Origin: Yponomeuta sedellus
Lineage: Eukaryota > Arthropoda > Insecta > Lepidoptera > Yponomeutidae
Reading direction: 5' to 3'
Length of the DNA: 64,000 bases
Assembly (NCBI GenBank): GCA_934045075.1
Contig: OW203726.1
Coordinates: 12,560,037 to 12,624,036 of the forward strand
Made by a program: the position numbers and the translations under genes. A model generated the notes under the pieces. The model had not been told where the DNA came from. It did not search any database and worked only from the letters and a program-made list of their open reading frames with translations. Below are positions 33,174 through 45,578 of this stretch, one piece after another (position 1 is the first letter of the stretch; every line of letters begins with the position of its first letter).

Positions 33174-35205
33174 GTCCAAAGTTATATATATCACTAAAAA
33201 AGTTTGTATTCATCATGTCTTACATAGCTTTCGTGAGTTGTGGGATAAATCTATAAAAGAAAAAAATTAAGCTAAGTCTATATTTTATGTCGATTGTGTA
33301 CATCCCTATTATTTTTCTGTCATAACCTGGTCACATCGCAAATGTCAATATAAAAAAAAATAAAAATTACTGACTAAGTTGGTGGAATTGATTATTGAGC
33401 CGTATGTGTGACGTAATTTGGCGGTTACGTCCTTTTAGAATAAGACGAAATTCAAAGAGAAAATTATGAAGGAAAATCATCGAATTACGAAAATAAAAAA
33501 AATATGGGTCGTTTTATTTCGTATCTAGTTTCCTTTAAGACAGTAAAATACGTATGCTAAAAAATTGAAACGTCGTCAATTCTCGAACGTTTAATACATA
33601 ACTGCGTATGAGCATCGCCAATAATTAAGAAATAGGTTTGCAAACCGCTACGAGCCCGTATATCGATTTAATCAATCAATCAATATCAAAAGTATTTCTT
33701 AATTACATTGCACCTAATAAATAATCACGATTAGACCCGTTTAATATATAACAATATCCATAGATCTTCCACTGCAAGACATAAGCCTCCCACATGGGGG
33801 GCCACTTCCTTCAGTCCTCGGCCATGCTCAACCAGCCATTGACAGCAATATTTCTAAATTACAGCGGGTGGGCGTCCTACGCGGCGTTGGTCAGTACGTT
33901 GTCTGTATTCGAGAACCTTTGTACCACGGATGTCAAAACATCTGTGCTTTGTACCTCATCGACCATCGGTTCTTCGGCATATGTGACTGCCACTTTAAGT
34001 TGCTAATAATGAGATTGCGATATAGCCATTTTACTGTAAAATGGGTATGATTCGGTAACTAAGGACCGAACCCGGACCCTCCGATTCAGGATTTTGACGA
34101 GAGCTAGCAGTAGTTTTATTTAAGGTTGTGATAGAAGTTAAATTTTACGCAACTAACACCATAATTTAAATATATGTACTTATTTGTAACACTATAAATG
34201 TGTTATTAAGTTTATATAACAGTAGGTCCTCAAAAGTTTGTTCCGAATAACATTGAAAAAAAAAATGGTTGAAACCAGCAAATATTTTAATTTCTTTCCC
34301 TGGATCTCCGAAAACTTTAATTTGTGACACATTATTACGAGTATAATCTGCTTCTTTGTTCACTATTTTGAAAAGTTATGTAAAGTTTTGTGTCATGTTA
34401 GTTCCGATATTTCTATTAGGTACACGAATATATCCGATTCTATCCGATAGTAGACGAGGTGTATTCTTAAAGATAACAGACTGTAGTGTAGAGTTATTTG
34501 TTAAAATTTTTAAATATTGCCTGATGAGTTCTTAACCGTCTTAATCTTATTTTCAGCCAGTAATACGATGCAGTAGGTATTAGTCGTAGTCGCGCGTTTT
34601 GAATGAGTAAAACTCGTGACCTACATTAATTGTCTAATTTTGACATTTTAATGGAATAAAAGGCGTGACTCTCGCCATCGTACTACCCATGCTGTTCTAA
34701 TAATTTGAAAAAAATCTTGTTTAGAACAAAGTTGGTTGGCATTCAACATCTTTAGTATTTAAAGATGTGATAAATAAGCTGTCCTCGCTTAAGGCGTGTG
34801 GTGAGGCTTCAACTGACCTTCTTGTAAGTATAAAGTTTGCTTAGATTGTATCTGTTTCATAAAGTCTATTATTAAAGTGCAGCTATTTTTATTTTATCAT
34901 TTAGGGTAAACGCTGTTTGTTACTAACTTGAATTTCCATATTGCAAGAAATGCTTGTATTTTCAATGGATCTTAAGTGAATCCGGAATTAACCCAGTAAA
35001 GTGTTTAGGTAGTTTACTTTTAATGACAAGGCCGCCGTCTGTAATTTTAGGTTAAGAAATATCTTTCGTTTTAACGTTTGTGCACCGTAAAGTGTTCCCT
35101 ATCTATGTTATTTAAATGGCTGGGTAGTTATTTTATTGTTTTATTTTAGTTTTAGTTATTTTATTGATATTTATTGTTTGTTAACTTTATTTAAGTAGCT
35201 GGTGC
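33174..35205. other. intergenic with repeat fragments
   Basis: No gene. 33590-33760 is an inverted arrangement of the TTAGACCCGTTTAATATA family (a mirrored piece begins GTTTAATACATAACTGCGTA). 34365-34490 matches 21765-21855 (TTTTGAAAAGTTATGTAAAG, TATATCCGATTCTATCCGAT). 35025-35100 holds an AAGGCCGCC tail fragment. Confidence 0.45.
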
Positions 35206-35206
35206 C

Positions 35207-35342
35207 GGGATAGTCGTAGGTAAGACCAGCCACTAGCCTTGCAGGCCTCTACCAATAAGTGGAGTATGGCCTATACCTTCCTTAGGGAAGGGACTCGTGT
35301 CCCTCGGTGGGGACATAATGGGTTGATGATGATGATGATGAA
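35207..35342 (+). repeat. 5S-derived SINE, 3' fragment with GAT tail
   Basis: GGTAAGACCAGCCACTAGCC, GGAGTATGGCCTATACCTTC, TCCCTCGGTGGGGACATAAT and a (GAT)5-like tail. The 5S head is missing. Confidence 0.65.
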
Positions 35343-36795
35343 CTTTATATAAATAAAACTAAAGTACGTTAACATGTATATAATCTAAAGGGAGATATGA
35401 CCTTCGCGATAATTAAAATAATAACAATTAGACGCGTATAATACACAATTAAGTACGTAGTTACGTACTTATTGTATTTTATCGTACGTACGTAATACGT
35501 ACATAATACGATACAAAATCCAATACATATACAATGCAAACAGATTCCGAATAGTACGATTCTTGGTGTCAAGTCAGCAAAATATCTGAAGTTCTTTGTA
35601 TTGAATTAAATTTCCAATTTCGGATTTTCTGAGGAAAATCACACATTTAATGCTCATCATAATGATTTTTTACTGACAGAATAAGATAATCATCGCTCCG
35701 TGACATCCGAGAGTGAACCGGAGTGACCTGCGTCGAAGATTTCTTTTGCTTAGCAAAAAGAAGTGAGGACTGCATTCGTTCCATTTCCTTTGCATATTTC
35801 TTGGAGTCAATAGTAGACAGCCAAAGTCAAATTTCGGTCAAAATTAAACGGGTCAAATCACGATTATTTATTAGGTAAAAAGTAATTACCTTATTTCCCG
35901 ACGTAATATGAGTATGGCGAATTATTAAGAAATACTAGTACAATAAATTATTTACCCTCTACCAGGCAATGGTATAATAATTAGTACCCAACATAAATTG
36001 AACTTTATGCTTTGACATAGCGCTCACAACTAATGAAAACTTTATATATCTCTGTTCGTTAAAGGGTTAAATGAATTAAAAGTGTTCTCATGAGCTTTAA
36101 GGACTGTGGTCAGTGACTCTATGTAAAGTTACATATATATCCCGGAGGGGTAAGCAGAAACAAAGGTTTGTCACTTGCCACAGTTCTTATAAACCTCTTT
36201 CCCTTCATCGATATTCATTAGTAACTTTATACTTTATTGCACACATAAAAGACATATAGAGAACAGATTTTTTACAAAAATAAATGTACGTGGAGGGCTT
36301 ATTTCGTCAGAAATCTCTTTCAGCTAACCGTTTATGTAGTGATATCAACATTATAAACGAGGGGGGCGTAAGTGTGTAATGATATTATTACACTTAAATT
36401 ATTTTAATTTTACTTTAATATTAATATTTGCTGGATAGACGCACTGCGCCGTCGTTTTCTGCTTGGTCTGTTACTTTAGAGTTAAATGTGTGAAATGAGA
36501 GTACGTAAAATTGTAAATTGAGGTAGACCTATTAAAAATTGAGGTGGTCACAATAGAAGGCTATCAGCGAACACGTTTGTCTAAAAAGGCCGTAACTTAT
36601 TTTCTAGTGTTGGGTTATTTGAACAGATTTATTATAAAAGAGTGAAAAAAAGCATAATAACCATCATAATCTAAGCAGAATCATAGGATCATTGTCGGTA
36701 AAGGGCATGATCAATATTCCAAAGATAATTTAAGAAAGTAATGCAACTACTATATGCTGCTCGCTCACACAATACTTCCGTTTATATTGTGTGAG
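35343..36795. other. intergenic, no gene seen
   Basis: 35450-35520 is rich in TACGTAC-type palindromes. 35860-35935 belongs to the dispersed TTAGACCC/GAATTATTAAGAAATACT family. 36160-36220 is a reversed GGCAAGTGAC-type repeat. Nothing else recognised. Confidence 0.4.
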
Positions 36796-36798
36796 TTA

Positions 36799-37824
36799 CG
36801 GCCGAATACTCAAACGTCAGTCAAATCGATCACTTAGTTGAAGGGCATTCAAATTTGAACATCTGTTAAATATTAAGTGGTATACACAAACGTCATTCAA
36901 AGAATTTCAGACCGTGATCATCTGAGAAGCCGTCAAATAAATAACAAGTCTGTTTTCATTGACAAAATATTTAAACTTACGTTGTGTATCCGATTTACGC
37001 AGAATTTGTTCGATCAATTTTAAGTTTTGTGATGAAATATGAAGTTTTTTTATAAAAATAAAATAAACCATAATAGGATTTATGAAACAAACTTAAATCA
37101 TTATTACCTCGTTTTGTACAAAGCAAAATGTTTAATGTTGAAATAATAATATCTTATATTGTCGTAGAATGAAACGTTAGGGCTATCTCACCAATGACAT
37201 TTGAAAAGTCTACCACGGTAAAAACATTGCGGTATTGCGGTTTTTGAAAGCTATTCCCTGACAAATATTAATATAAACAAGAATTGAACGAATTATTATT
37301 ATGCCAGTAGCATAATAACGCAGGGTTATTAAAATTTGGTCCACTGGCTGTATGAATCTATTACGCCTTGTAACTGGTTGGATTGTATGTCCAAAGACGG
37401 ACTCTTTCGACAGCCGGAACCGCGCATGGAAGTGTTTTTCAATACTCGAAAGCATTTAACTTTGCCTCATTTCTTCGAGGCACATTAGGCCCTTCCTCAT
37501 CCGACAAAGAGCAAAATGATAATAAGGACATTGTTTTTCACTTAAGTTCACTGATTATTGAAACTTTTTTACGATTTGAAGAACCTCGCGCCCACTTTCA
37601 ATTGTAACGCCTACTCAACTCGATTTGACAGCCTATTTGACAGCTAAATCGCGCTAAGTTGCGTTTGAGTATACGAATTTTTCGCTGAGTGATGTTTAAC
37701 TACCAGTTATTTTGTGTTCCACTTAAATTTAACTAACGTTTGTGTATACGAATTTTGTGTTTAACAGCTTGTCAATTATTTAAGATGCCTTTAAATATTT
37801 GAATGACGTTTGAGTATTCGGCCG
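36799..37824. mobile_element. 1026-bp TIR element with TTA target duplication
   Basis: Perfect terminal inverted repeats beginning CGGCCGAATACTCAAACGTC at the left and ending with the exact complement at the right, continuing with one mismatch into TCAAAT. TTA flanks both ends (36796-36798 and 37825-37827). A second mirrored block lies inside (TATACACAAACGT at 36883, ACGTTTGTGTATA at 37736). A TTA/TAA 3-bp duplication is typical of PIF/Harbinger-type transposons, but no transposase is visible. A 74-codon frame (37383-37607) has no recognisable motif. Probably non-autonomous. Confidence 0.8.
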
Positions 37825-37827
37825 TTA

Positions 37828-40362
37828 GAGGCAAACGGTATTCTAATTATTTTCTATAAGTATACATGTTCATTCTTGTGAAGATGTTGTCAACTTTACA
37901 CATATTCGTTGGAATCTATTTGATGTAATCCACGTTTTGTCATAAATTTAACTTGTATTTTTTTTTAACCAAGGTGACGCTATACCCACCCCTCCCGCTA
38001 CCTCCGCAAAGGATTTAAACCCAGTCCAATAAATAATTTGCAGAAAATAGTGTCATTGCATTGATTTATAATGTGTTCATGTTAATTTGCTCGCCATTAC
38101 TAACTATTCACTGATCGAAATAACTAGGAATAACTTATTCAGAATTAATGTACTGGTGATTTCAAGTAAGATTTTTTTTAAATTAAAGTAAAATATTTTT
38201 TGGTGGCTTAATATTCTTAATTATACAAACAATTGAACACATCTCAATGTGTATCACGCATATCATTAATTCAGGGGTGAAGCAGACACCTTAACAAATA
38301 ATTTGTATTTATTAACATGATAAAAGAATGCAATCTCATGAATGTATTCATGAAACGACACTTCAAGATTGGAATTGAATAAATCTTTGACGGAATCAAA
38401 TCAAAATCAGTTTCCACTAGATGAAAGACCTTTAAAAATAACGCATCTAATTTCGTTATTGTACAGTCGATAAAACAATTGTTTAGGTAACTAACATTTA
38501 TTTCATAAAACTGTGCTTTTTACGAACAACCCGAACAGCTTAAGCTAAGAGGAAGCGAGTAACTTTGCACAAGAATTTCTTGTATATTATTATTATTAAA
38601 ATTCTTTAATGCATATAAATTGTGTACATAGGCTAGCTTAATAATCCTTAGCATTATCTACCACCTAACCTAAGTTTTGGAGACAAGATTGGCAGGTATA
38701 TAGGCAAGAATATTACATTTCAACATCATCAGAAAGTCCAAAATTTAACGTTTTTAAGTTAGGTATTAAAGACGGAAATTCTTGTGCAGAGTATTAGAAG
38801 ATGACGATGATGCGCGCTCGGTTAATAAAGTAGATGCATTTCTGTGAAAATATGCAAAAACGTGCGACTTTGAACCACAATACGAGTATATTGAGGCATG
38901 GCTAAGACTCCTTGAGGATTCCTATGAACAGTCGTGGTGAGCTATTAAATATCTGGTTTGCGGTCAGTACATCTATGTATTAACACTAGATATAGATTTT
39001 TATAACAAAAGTGAATTGTATCTGCGAACAACTATGATCCGGATCAGTATTTTCGGCAATGTATAACGAGATAAAATAAGGGATGTAATCCTACTGACGT
39101 AATTTATAAACTTATAATAACCTACGTAAGACATGAAACGGAAGTGCACTTCTTGTGGCTTGATGATGGTGATGATAAACCTACGTAAGTTATCTGAGAC
39201 TTCAGAAGAGATTTTGAAAACTCGTGGCTTAATGACTCCAAGCTTCTTGTAGGTGTAATGGAATTTAATATAAAGGGCTTAAGATAAAATATTTTTCGTA
39301 AATGGTATTTTTTAAAATTCCACGTACTTATAAAGCAAATATTACAACCCGTGGCCCCTGGAGGCAACGGGTTGAAAATCCAAGTGACTGTAACCTCCTT
39401 TACGAATAAACTAGCTGGCCCGGCAAACTTTGTACCGCCACAAACCGTTTTTAAGATTACCATGGCACGATTACCTTGTTACTATGGCAACCTAACTAAT
39501 AAATATTTATAGTTTGGCTTGAAAAAAGATTACAATAACACTAAAATATTATCCCACTGGAACGCTTTAGCATGGCAACGAATATCAAGTATCCTAAGTC
39601 TCGATTCAGATATTTATCTGTGAGCTACGTTTCATCTAATTCCATCCAGCCGTTATTGCACGATTAAGTAACCGAAACTACAATCGTTCAATTTTTTTAA
39701 ATGCCTTACAAATGTTTATTATACGTTTACGCTGTATGAGTAGCCTGTACATCTAGTTTTGATATGCTAGCAAAAACGGAATCGCTACTAAATTACGAAC
39801 AGGCCATAAAACGTTTAAAGCAATTAACTTACTAGCTAATTTATGAGACACTTCCCAAACTTTTTTGTGATGTTTCCATACGAAATCTAAACATTACATA
39901 AAATATATAATTTGCCTGTATAAACGTTCTTCAAATAATTCATACTGCTTACTATGAAATCAATGAAATACCTTTTAATAAACCGATAGCGGTTTGTACT
40001 GATAATAAAGTAAATGAGGTAAGAATATTCTTTATTGTATACCAGAAAAACAACAAATACAAAATATTTACAAAGGTATATAATACGATTGGTGGCATTA
40101 CGGTTAAAAGACATTAATAAACGCCAAGTTTGAAGAAATATTGTAATATTTCATATAAATTACTTTACTTAAACACAATGACCCATCTCATATTTTACCG
40201 AATAATAATTCACGTATTGTTTTTTACGTAGCTTCGTATAGTCCAAGATATATTTGCCTAAACAATACTTAATGTTTTCGACCGATGACAATTTATTCAA
40301 ATGTTATTGCAAATCCACGCTTAGAGTGGGTGGGGCCATATATCAGAATGAGCTGTGTTCTT
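37828..40362. other. upstream intergenic of gene E
   Basis: No gene recognised. 39408-39680 is a LINE 3' end (ACTAGCTGGCCCGGCAAACT, TGTACCGCC, ... CCATCCAGCCGTTATTGCACG). The remainder is AT-rich and unassigned. Confidence 0.45.
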
Positions 40363-40370
40363 TATAAATA
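40363..40370 (+). promoter_or_regulatory. TATA box of gene E
   Basis: TATAAATA 81 bases before the gene E ATG. Confidence 0.65.
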
Positions 40371-40443
40371 AAGATGTTCAAAAATCATTAACCGCATTCG
40401 CGCTAACTAGTTCAAAGGAGTCGGCTAATTTTATATTATCACC

Positions 40444-43400
40444 ATGAAACTAGCTGTAAGTATAATTTGTTAGACCTATATTAATACCAATGACTTATTT
40501 ATAAAATTGGTTAACACTATTCCTAGACAATTAAGTTACGGAAATACTTAGTTGATCAGGCTGAAATCTTCAATATCAAAAATATCTGAGCTTAAACATT
40601 TTCGGTTGTTTTGGATTTCATTGTAAGTAAATACATCGTACAATCCGCTATTTGACTCTGTTTGCAAGTAAGTTTTAAATGGTAAATATCTTTTCCATTA
40701 GACCAAAACATATTTTAGTATATTTTTTGAGGACCTAAAAGCAACCAAAAAATATATTTAAAAGTTTGCTTTGCTAAACAGCCAAAAACGCGGTCAGCCA
40801 TTTTTGTCTATGGTTTGAAGACCTGAAGTCTTGTAAACAAAGTTTGACATTCAACAACTGTGAGTGATTTGTGAAATAACAACTACGAAACCATGATTTC
40901 ATCGAGTTTACATGAAAAATATAGCTATTATCATTATTGCATTGTTCGAGAATGCAAAAACATGTTTATAAAGAACCCCGGGAAGTTGTGGATTCGTGTA
41001 CCCAGTGAAATAAACACACGAAAAAATTGGCTCAAACTTGCCAAAAGAGACCCCGATACTTTGTCGACTGAAACTCGGGTGTATATACGTGAAGATCACT
41101 TTGATGTAAGTCCTATAATAATCAATGTCCACTGGTTCTGGCTGACAGATGTTTGTTTACAACCGAAAGATGCTTTCAACATGGCGGATAGCGTTTTCAC
41201 CGTTCCGAATTAAAAGCGGTAAATATTTTTTAATTTACGAATTGTGCAGCCATCCTACATACTTCCTTAGCAAAGTCAATATATTTCAGTTTCTTAAGTT
41301 AAATACTACAGGAAATATTTATTGCGTCAAATTTGATACGAGTCAAGTAGCGGATTGTTACCTTGTCTGATGGAAGAGAAACGTGAATATTTTTTAAAAT
41401 AAGTCGCTGATCTGTAGCTTTCGCCTTTTGTGACTTGTTTTTAGGTAAATTTCACTTTCTGTGATAACTCTTTTGACAAGTATACTATTTAATTTTCGAA
41501 GGATAGACCTTCCGTTATTTTACATATTGGCAATTCCTGAAATGCAAGCGTAGTCAAGTAAATTCAGTGTATTAAAAACAATTCTTTCATGGTTCTTTCA
41601 TGGTTTCTTTCTATCATAGAACAAGAGTTATTGGATTTGCATAAGCGGCCTTCATATATACCTCTCGCATAGTGTTTAATTTACATAATTTTGTAAATTA
41701 AACACTATGCGAGATAGAAATTCTCGCTTATAATAATCGGTAAAAATAGTCATCACCGTTTTTAAGACTTCTGATGTACACCTTTTTAATTTTTGTTATT
41801 ATAAGACAAATTATGATTTTTATTTCATTGGTGTGTTGACCGCTTATAGACCGTTAATTTATGATTTTCTCAATATAAAAGTACTCTGTACTTGATAATA
41901 ATCATTACCCAAACAACGTGCGTAATCACTGAGCCTGTACGTCTGGCGCACTCTGGGCAAGAATCAGTGACTCCTTTACGCTGATCCAAATCCTTTAACC
42001 ACGATCGCTTGCTATCGTCACGCTTAGAAGAAAAATACCTTTGCACAAATAAGTTGATTGTGCAATATTTTTTTAATATATTGATTAGTACCCTCTCCCT
42101 CAGGTGGTAGCCCTGGCCTGCGTGGTGGCGTGCGCGCACGCGCAGTTTAACCGCGCCAGCGCCTTCGCTAGCTTAAACAACAACCCCAACGTGTACCGGG
42201 CGCAGCAGCCTTTCCAGGCGACCGTGGTGCCCCGTTATAACCCGTACGTGTTTGCGCCCGCGCCCGTGGCCCAGCTGGCCGCCGCGGCCCAGGCCGGCAA
42301 AGTGCCCGTGGCCGCCCGATACGGAGGCCCCGAGGCGGCAGCCAACATCCTCAAGAACGGCAGCGAAGTCAACCCTGACGGCACCTTCCACTACTTGTAA
42401 GTAGGAGGGAACTTTAGGTGAACTAAGGTATTAATAAGACTAAGTGTCTGTTTCACAATCTGCAGATAAAGTTCCAGATAAGCTATCCGCAACCAGGGCT
42501 GCCGTTTGTTCTAAATTTGAAACCATAAACGAACACACGCAACTATATTTATTTAAATTTAGAACAAGCGGCAGCCCTTGTTGCGGATAGCTTATCTGGA
42601 ACTTTATTTGAACATTGTGAAACAGGGGCTTAGTGTTAATATTAATTCTTTAGTGTTAATAAGGCACAGGATTCCCTAAGTCACACCTCAGATACAGTTG
42701 TGTACAACAGGGCCGTTGTTTGCTAAATATAATTGAGAGCTATCTTTTGGGGTAGGTTGCGTCAGCCAAATCAACCATGATATTTTACCAACCCGAGGTC
42801 CTTCCGGTGACCTTCTGTGGTTACGTCTTTCCTTTACCATCGATCGATATCAACCCTTGTATGTCCCCACTGCTGGGGCACGGGTCTCTTCCTGCATCGC
42901 AGGAAGGTTAAGCCATACTTCACCACGAGGGCCAAGTCCGGGTTGGTGGAGGATTGTAAGACAGTGGCGAGCCTTACTGTCAGAAATTATCAAGCCGCCC
43001 CTAAGGCCTCTGACATGGCATAACGACTGCCATTACATAAAAGCCGGCACCAACGGCTTAACGTGCCTAACGAAGCACGGAATCGCTCGGAAAAATGCCA
43101 CTAGCGGTAGTCACGGGACGGTGTCCCATCCTGTACCTGACCGCGCCTGTTGTTGCTTAACTCAAGTGATTGATTCCAATCACTCGGTTCGACTAGGCCA
43201 CGAGCGCTCCTTTACCATATATTGTTTAAACTACAACTAAGATTGTCACTTACAAAATCAAGATTCCTTAAATTATTCCGCAAATTAAGTTTAAATGGTG
43301 TATCATGAGGTCTATCAATGGTGCATGAAAGGAGTCTCCCCACATGACGTTCTCGCTGATTCGCGCCCCCTGGGGAACAATTAGCGAGTCTCTATCGCGG

Positions 43401-45496
43401 CAAATAATAATAAATAAATCTTTATTGATAGCCACATACAATCAATCAGCTTAAATATACACAAAGCAGGAGTGAACAGATGCCTGACAAGGAACTAAGT
43501 TGGTGAGTCTTCTGTCTCCCAAGTTAGAATGATCTGTATTATGGGAGCCAGAGATCCTCTGTTTACCAGTGGACGGCCGAAATGCTTTCACCACGATGGG
43601 TTGCCATCGACACGCTAAGAAGAAGAAGAATTGTCTATGGTAAAGGGAAAGACTATTTAAGACAGAATTTTAGGGGTCGTGTTTCTATAAATATATCTGT
43701 TCGAATTCACAAATAAAAGTTACATCGAGTTTAAATTTGAAATAAGAACTTTCTATATTGAGTTCTTATTTCAAGCTTATTTTAGGGGTCGTGTTTCTAT
43801 AAATAAATCTGTGCGACTTCACAAATTAACGTTACATTGAGTTCAAGTTTAAAATACGAAATGTAACATAATTTTCATTTAAGTGGTCCCTTCACCTACC
43901 TAGTATGACAGAATTGCCGAAAAAACTAACAACAACGTCCAGTTTGTTCATACTGTTTATGTGCATGTTCATAATAAAACAAAATTAAACAATTTAGACA
44001 AATGTAGGTATGGCATAAACGAAAAACCATTACGTTTTTGCGAGAAAGGACCGGGTAATAGGTACACGAGGCAATAAGCATGTTTAATATTTTTGTGGAA
44101 TAACCCTGGATTATTAAGCTTCTAGCTGTGCCCCGCGGTCACCTGCGGTTTATCGATTTTCTCACGTGAATACGATATTTTTCCACAGTAAAACGAAGCC
44201 TAGGGTGTAGCTAACTCTATATATTAAAATTTATCAAAATCGCTTCAGCCGTTTAGACTTGAAGAAGTAATAAACATACACACTCACAAACTGTCGCCTT
44301 TATAATGTTTTTGTGATTTGAAATATTGTTTACCAGCTACGAGACGGACAATGGCATCGCTGCGCAAGCGCAGGGCGAGCCGCGCAACTTGGGGGGCGTC
44401 CCGCCCGCCGTCGCCGACGTCGTGCAGGGCTCCTTCTCCTGGACCTCTCCTGAGGGAAAGGTCATCTCCATCTCTTACGTCGCTGACGAGAACGGCTACC
44501 ATCCCCAGGTACAATATGGCGGCGTTTACCTTTTATAGAGTATCCAACTGATATTTGTTACATACATTGGCCTCAAACCTTAGTAAGCACTCATTACACA
44601 TTATTGGAATTTTCCAACAAAAAATCATGCGAGTGAATCATACGTTGCGCTCGCGTTGTGATTAAGTTCTCTATGTGAGAGCGCCTGTGTACGCCTACAT
44701 GAGGGCGCTTTAAATTATTATACATTCAACGGGTATAAGAATTTCTAATCAGATGACATCCCTAAATTTAACATCCTGACGTAAGTGCAAATACGTGTGC
44801 TTAAAATGATAAATATCGGCTCCTAGGTGGTCGCCAGTCTGTTTTCTCCATGTCTCTTTGTTCAGTGCAATCTGAACAAATCCTAACAGCCCCAGATAAA
44901 ACGTGTAACTGCAGTTATGATTATTTAGCAGATTAGGACAGTTAGTTAAGTCATCGGTCTTATTTATAAAAGTCGATACCGCTAAACCTCTTAAGACGGA
45001 GTTATAGTCGGTCGATATCAGAAATTACTCTCTCTTAAGTGTCATCATCATCATCATAATCAGCCGGTGTGAGTCCACTGCTGGACATAGGCCTCTCCTA
45101 AGACACACCACTGAGCCCGATCTTCAGCTCTCCTCTTCCAGACACTGACCATCGCTTTCTTAAGTGTGGTTTAGTGGATTCGACTTTTTACAAATATCGC
45201 CTATAACTGAGTAGAGCGCAAAACCGTGAAGTTTCATGCGCTGTCGTCTGAACAATCGACAGCCGATAAATGTGATATTGCCTAAACAACGAGCTCAGCT
45301 GAAAAGACATTGCGGAAATCCGGAGTTCTACTGGTTATGAAGGAATTTCGCCCAATTTGAATTGCTTCAATTAATTTCACTTTTTAATACTGATTATTAT
45401 CTACAGGGTGACGCCATCCCCACGTCTCCCCCAGTGCCGCCCCAGATTGCCCGAGCGCTGGAATTCATCGCTCGCAACGCTAAGTCTCAACAGTAA
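40444..45496 (+). CDS. RR-1 cuticular protein (gene E)
   Basis: Exons 40444-40455, 42104-42396, 44337-44508 and 45407-45496 give 567 bases, 188 residues. Signal peptide MKLAVVALACVVACAHA, split after four codons. The mature N-terminus is Ala/Pro/Asn-rich (QFNRASAFASLNNNPNVYRA, APAPVAQLAAAAQAGKV). The RR-1 domain covers about residues 94-159: NPDGTFHYFYETDNGIAAQA, ADVVQGSFSWTSPEGK, VISISYVADENGYHPQ. A separate last exon encodes the usual GDAIPTSPPVPPQIARALEF tail. The split of the domain after HYF and after GYHPQ is the same as in gene A. Exon codons are strongly GC-rich at third positions against AT-rich introns. Introns 1-3 are large (1.6, 1.9 and 0.9 kb) because of inserted elements. Expected role: secreted chitin-binding cuticle component. 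Confidence 0.93.
40893..41105 (+). pseudogene. degenerate THAP-like exon in gene E intron 1
   Basis: Open from ATG to a GTAAGT donor, reading YCIVRECKNMFIK, KLWIRVPSEINTRKNWLKLA, KRDPDTLSTET, RVYIREDHFD. This follows the THAP pattern (C-x4-C, a core Trp, then C-x2-H), but the third zinc ligand is Arg in YIREDHF where YxCEDHF is usual, so zinc binding should be lost. No downstream exon was found. An inserted transposon-borne or retained gene fragment on the same strand as gene E. Confidence 0.55.
41663..41714. repeat. perfect 23-bp hairpin
   Basis: Arms start TCTCGCATAGTGTTTAATTT and end with the exact complement, loop TAATTT. No mismatch in 23 base pairs. In gene E intron 1. Confidence 0.8.
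42440..42633. mobile_element. palindromic MITE in gene E intron 2
   Basis: Outer ends TAAGTGTCTGTTTCACAATC and complement of CATTGTGAAACAGGGGCTTA. Long inner arms (AAAGTTCCAGATAAGCTATC, GCAACCAGGGCTGCCG) are repeated almost perfectly in reverse. 194 bases, non-coding. It begins 44 bases after an exon of gene E. Confidence 0.8.
42845..43213 (-). repeat. 5S rRNA-derived SINE, copy 3
   Basis: Full reverse copy in gene E intron 2. The 5S-like blocks (reverse GGTGTCCCATCC and TTGTTGCTTAACTC) are at 43120-43170, and the tail side ATCAACCCTTGTATGTCCCC is at the left. Confidence 0.75.
43670..43860 (+). repeat. tandem duplication with hairpin spacer
   Basis: TTTAGGGGTCGTGTTTCTAT starts at 43670 and again at 43791. 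Each copy runs about 65 bases through TTCACAAAT, GTTACAT and GAGTT. A hairpin (TTGAAATAAGAACT and complement, 43738-43774) lies between them. Confidence 0.65.
44108..44285 (+). mobile_element. LINE 3' end in gene E intron 2
   Basis: CTAGCTGTGCCCCGCGGTCA ... CAAAATCGCTTCAGCCGTTT ... AAACATACACACTCACA, the usual 3' end of RTE-like LINEs in Lepidoptera. Ends about 50 bases before exon 3. Confidence 0.6.
45047..45152 (-). mobile_element. LINE 3' end in gene E intron 3
   Basis: Reverse copy of the family at 1128-1240: (ATC)n tail, CCACTGCTGGACATAGGCCT, CTGAGCCCGATCTTCAGCTC, TCCTCTTCCAGAC. Encodes the same reverse transcriptase C-terminus in reverse. Confidence 0.6.
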
Positions 45497-45572
45497 ACCC
45501 GCCAAACCTCGCCTCCAGTACCTTTGACAATGTGATCACGCGATAGTGTTATAAGAATAGTTATAAGAGTGA

Positions 45573-45578
45573 AATAAA
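45573..45578 (+). terminator. poly(A) signal of gene E
   Basis: AATAAA 77 bases after the gene E stop. Confidence 0.7.

Noticed and set aside
33794..34050. Two overlapping frames near 33.8-34.0 kb
   Set aside because: Cys-containing but without a known domain; overlapping frames of equal length argue against coding.
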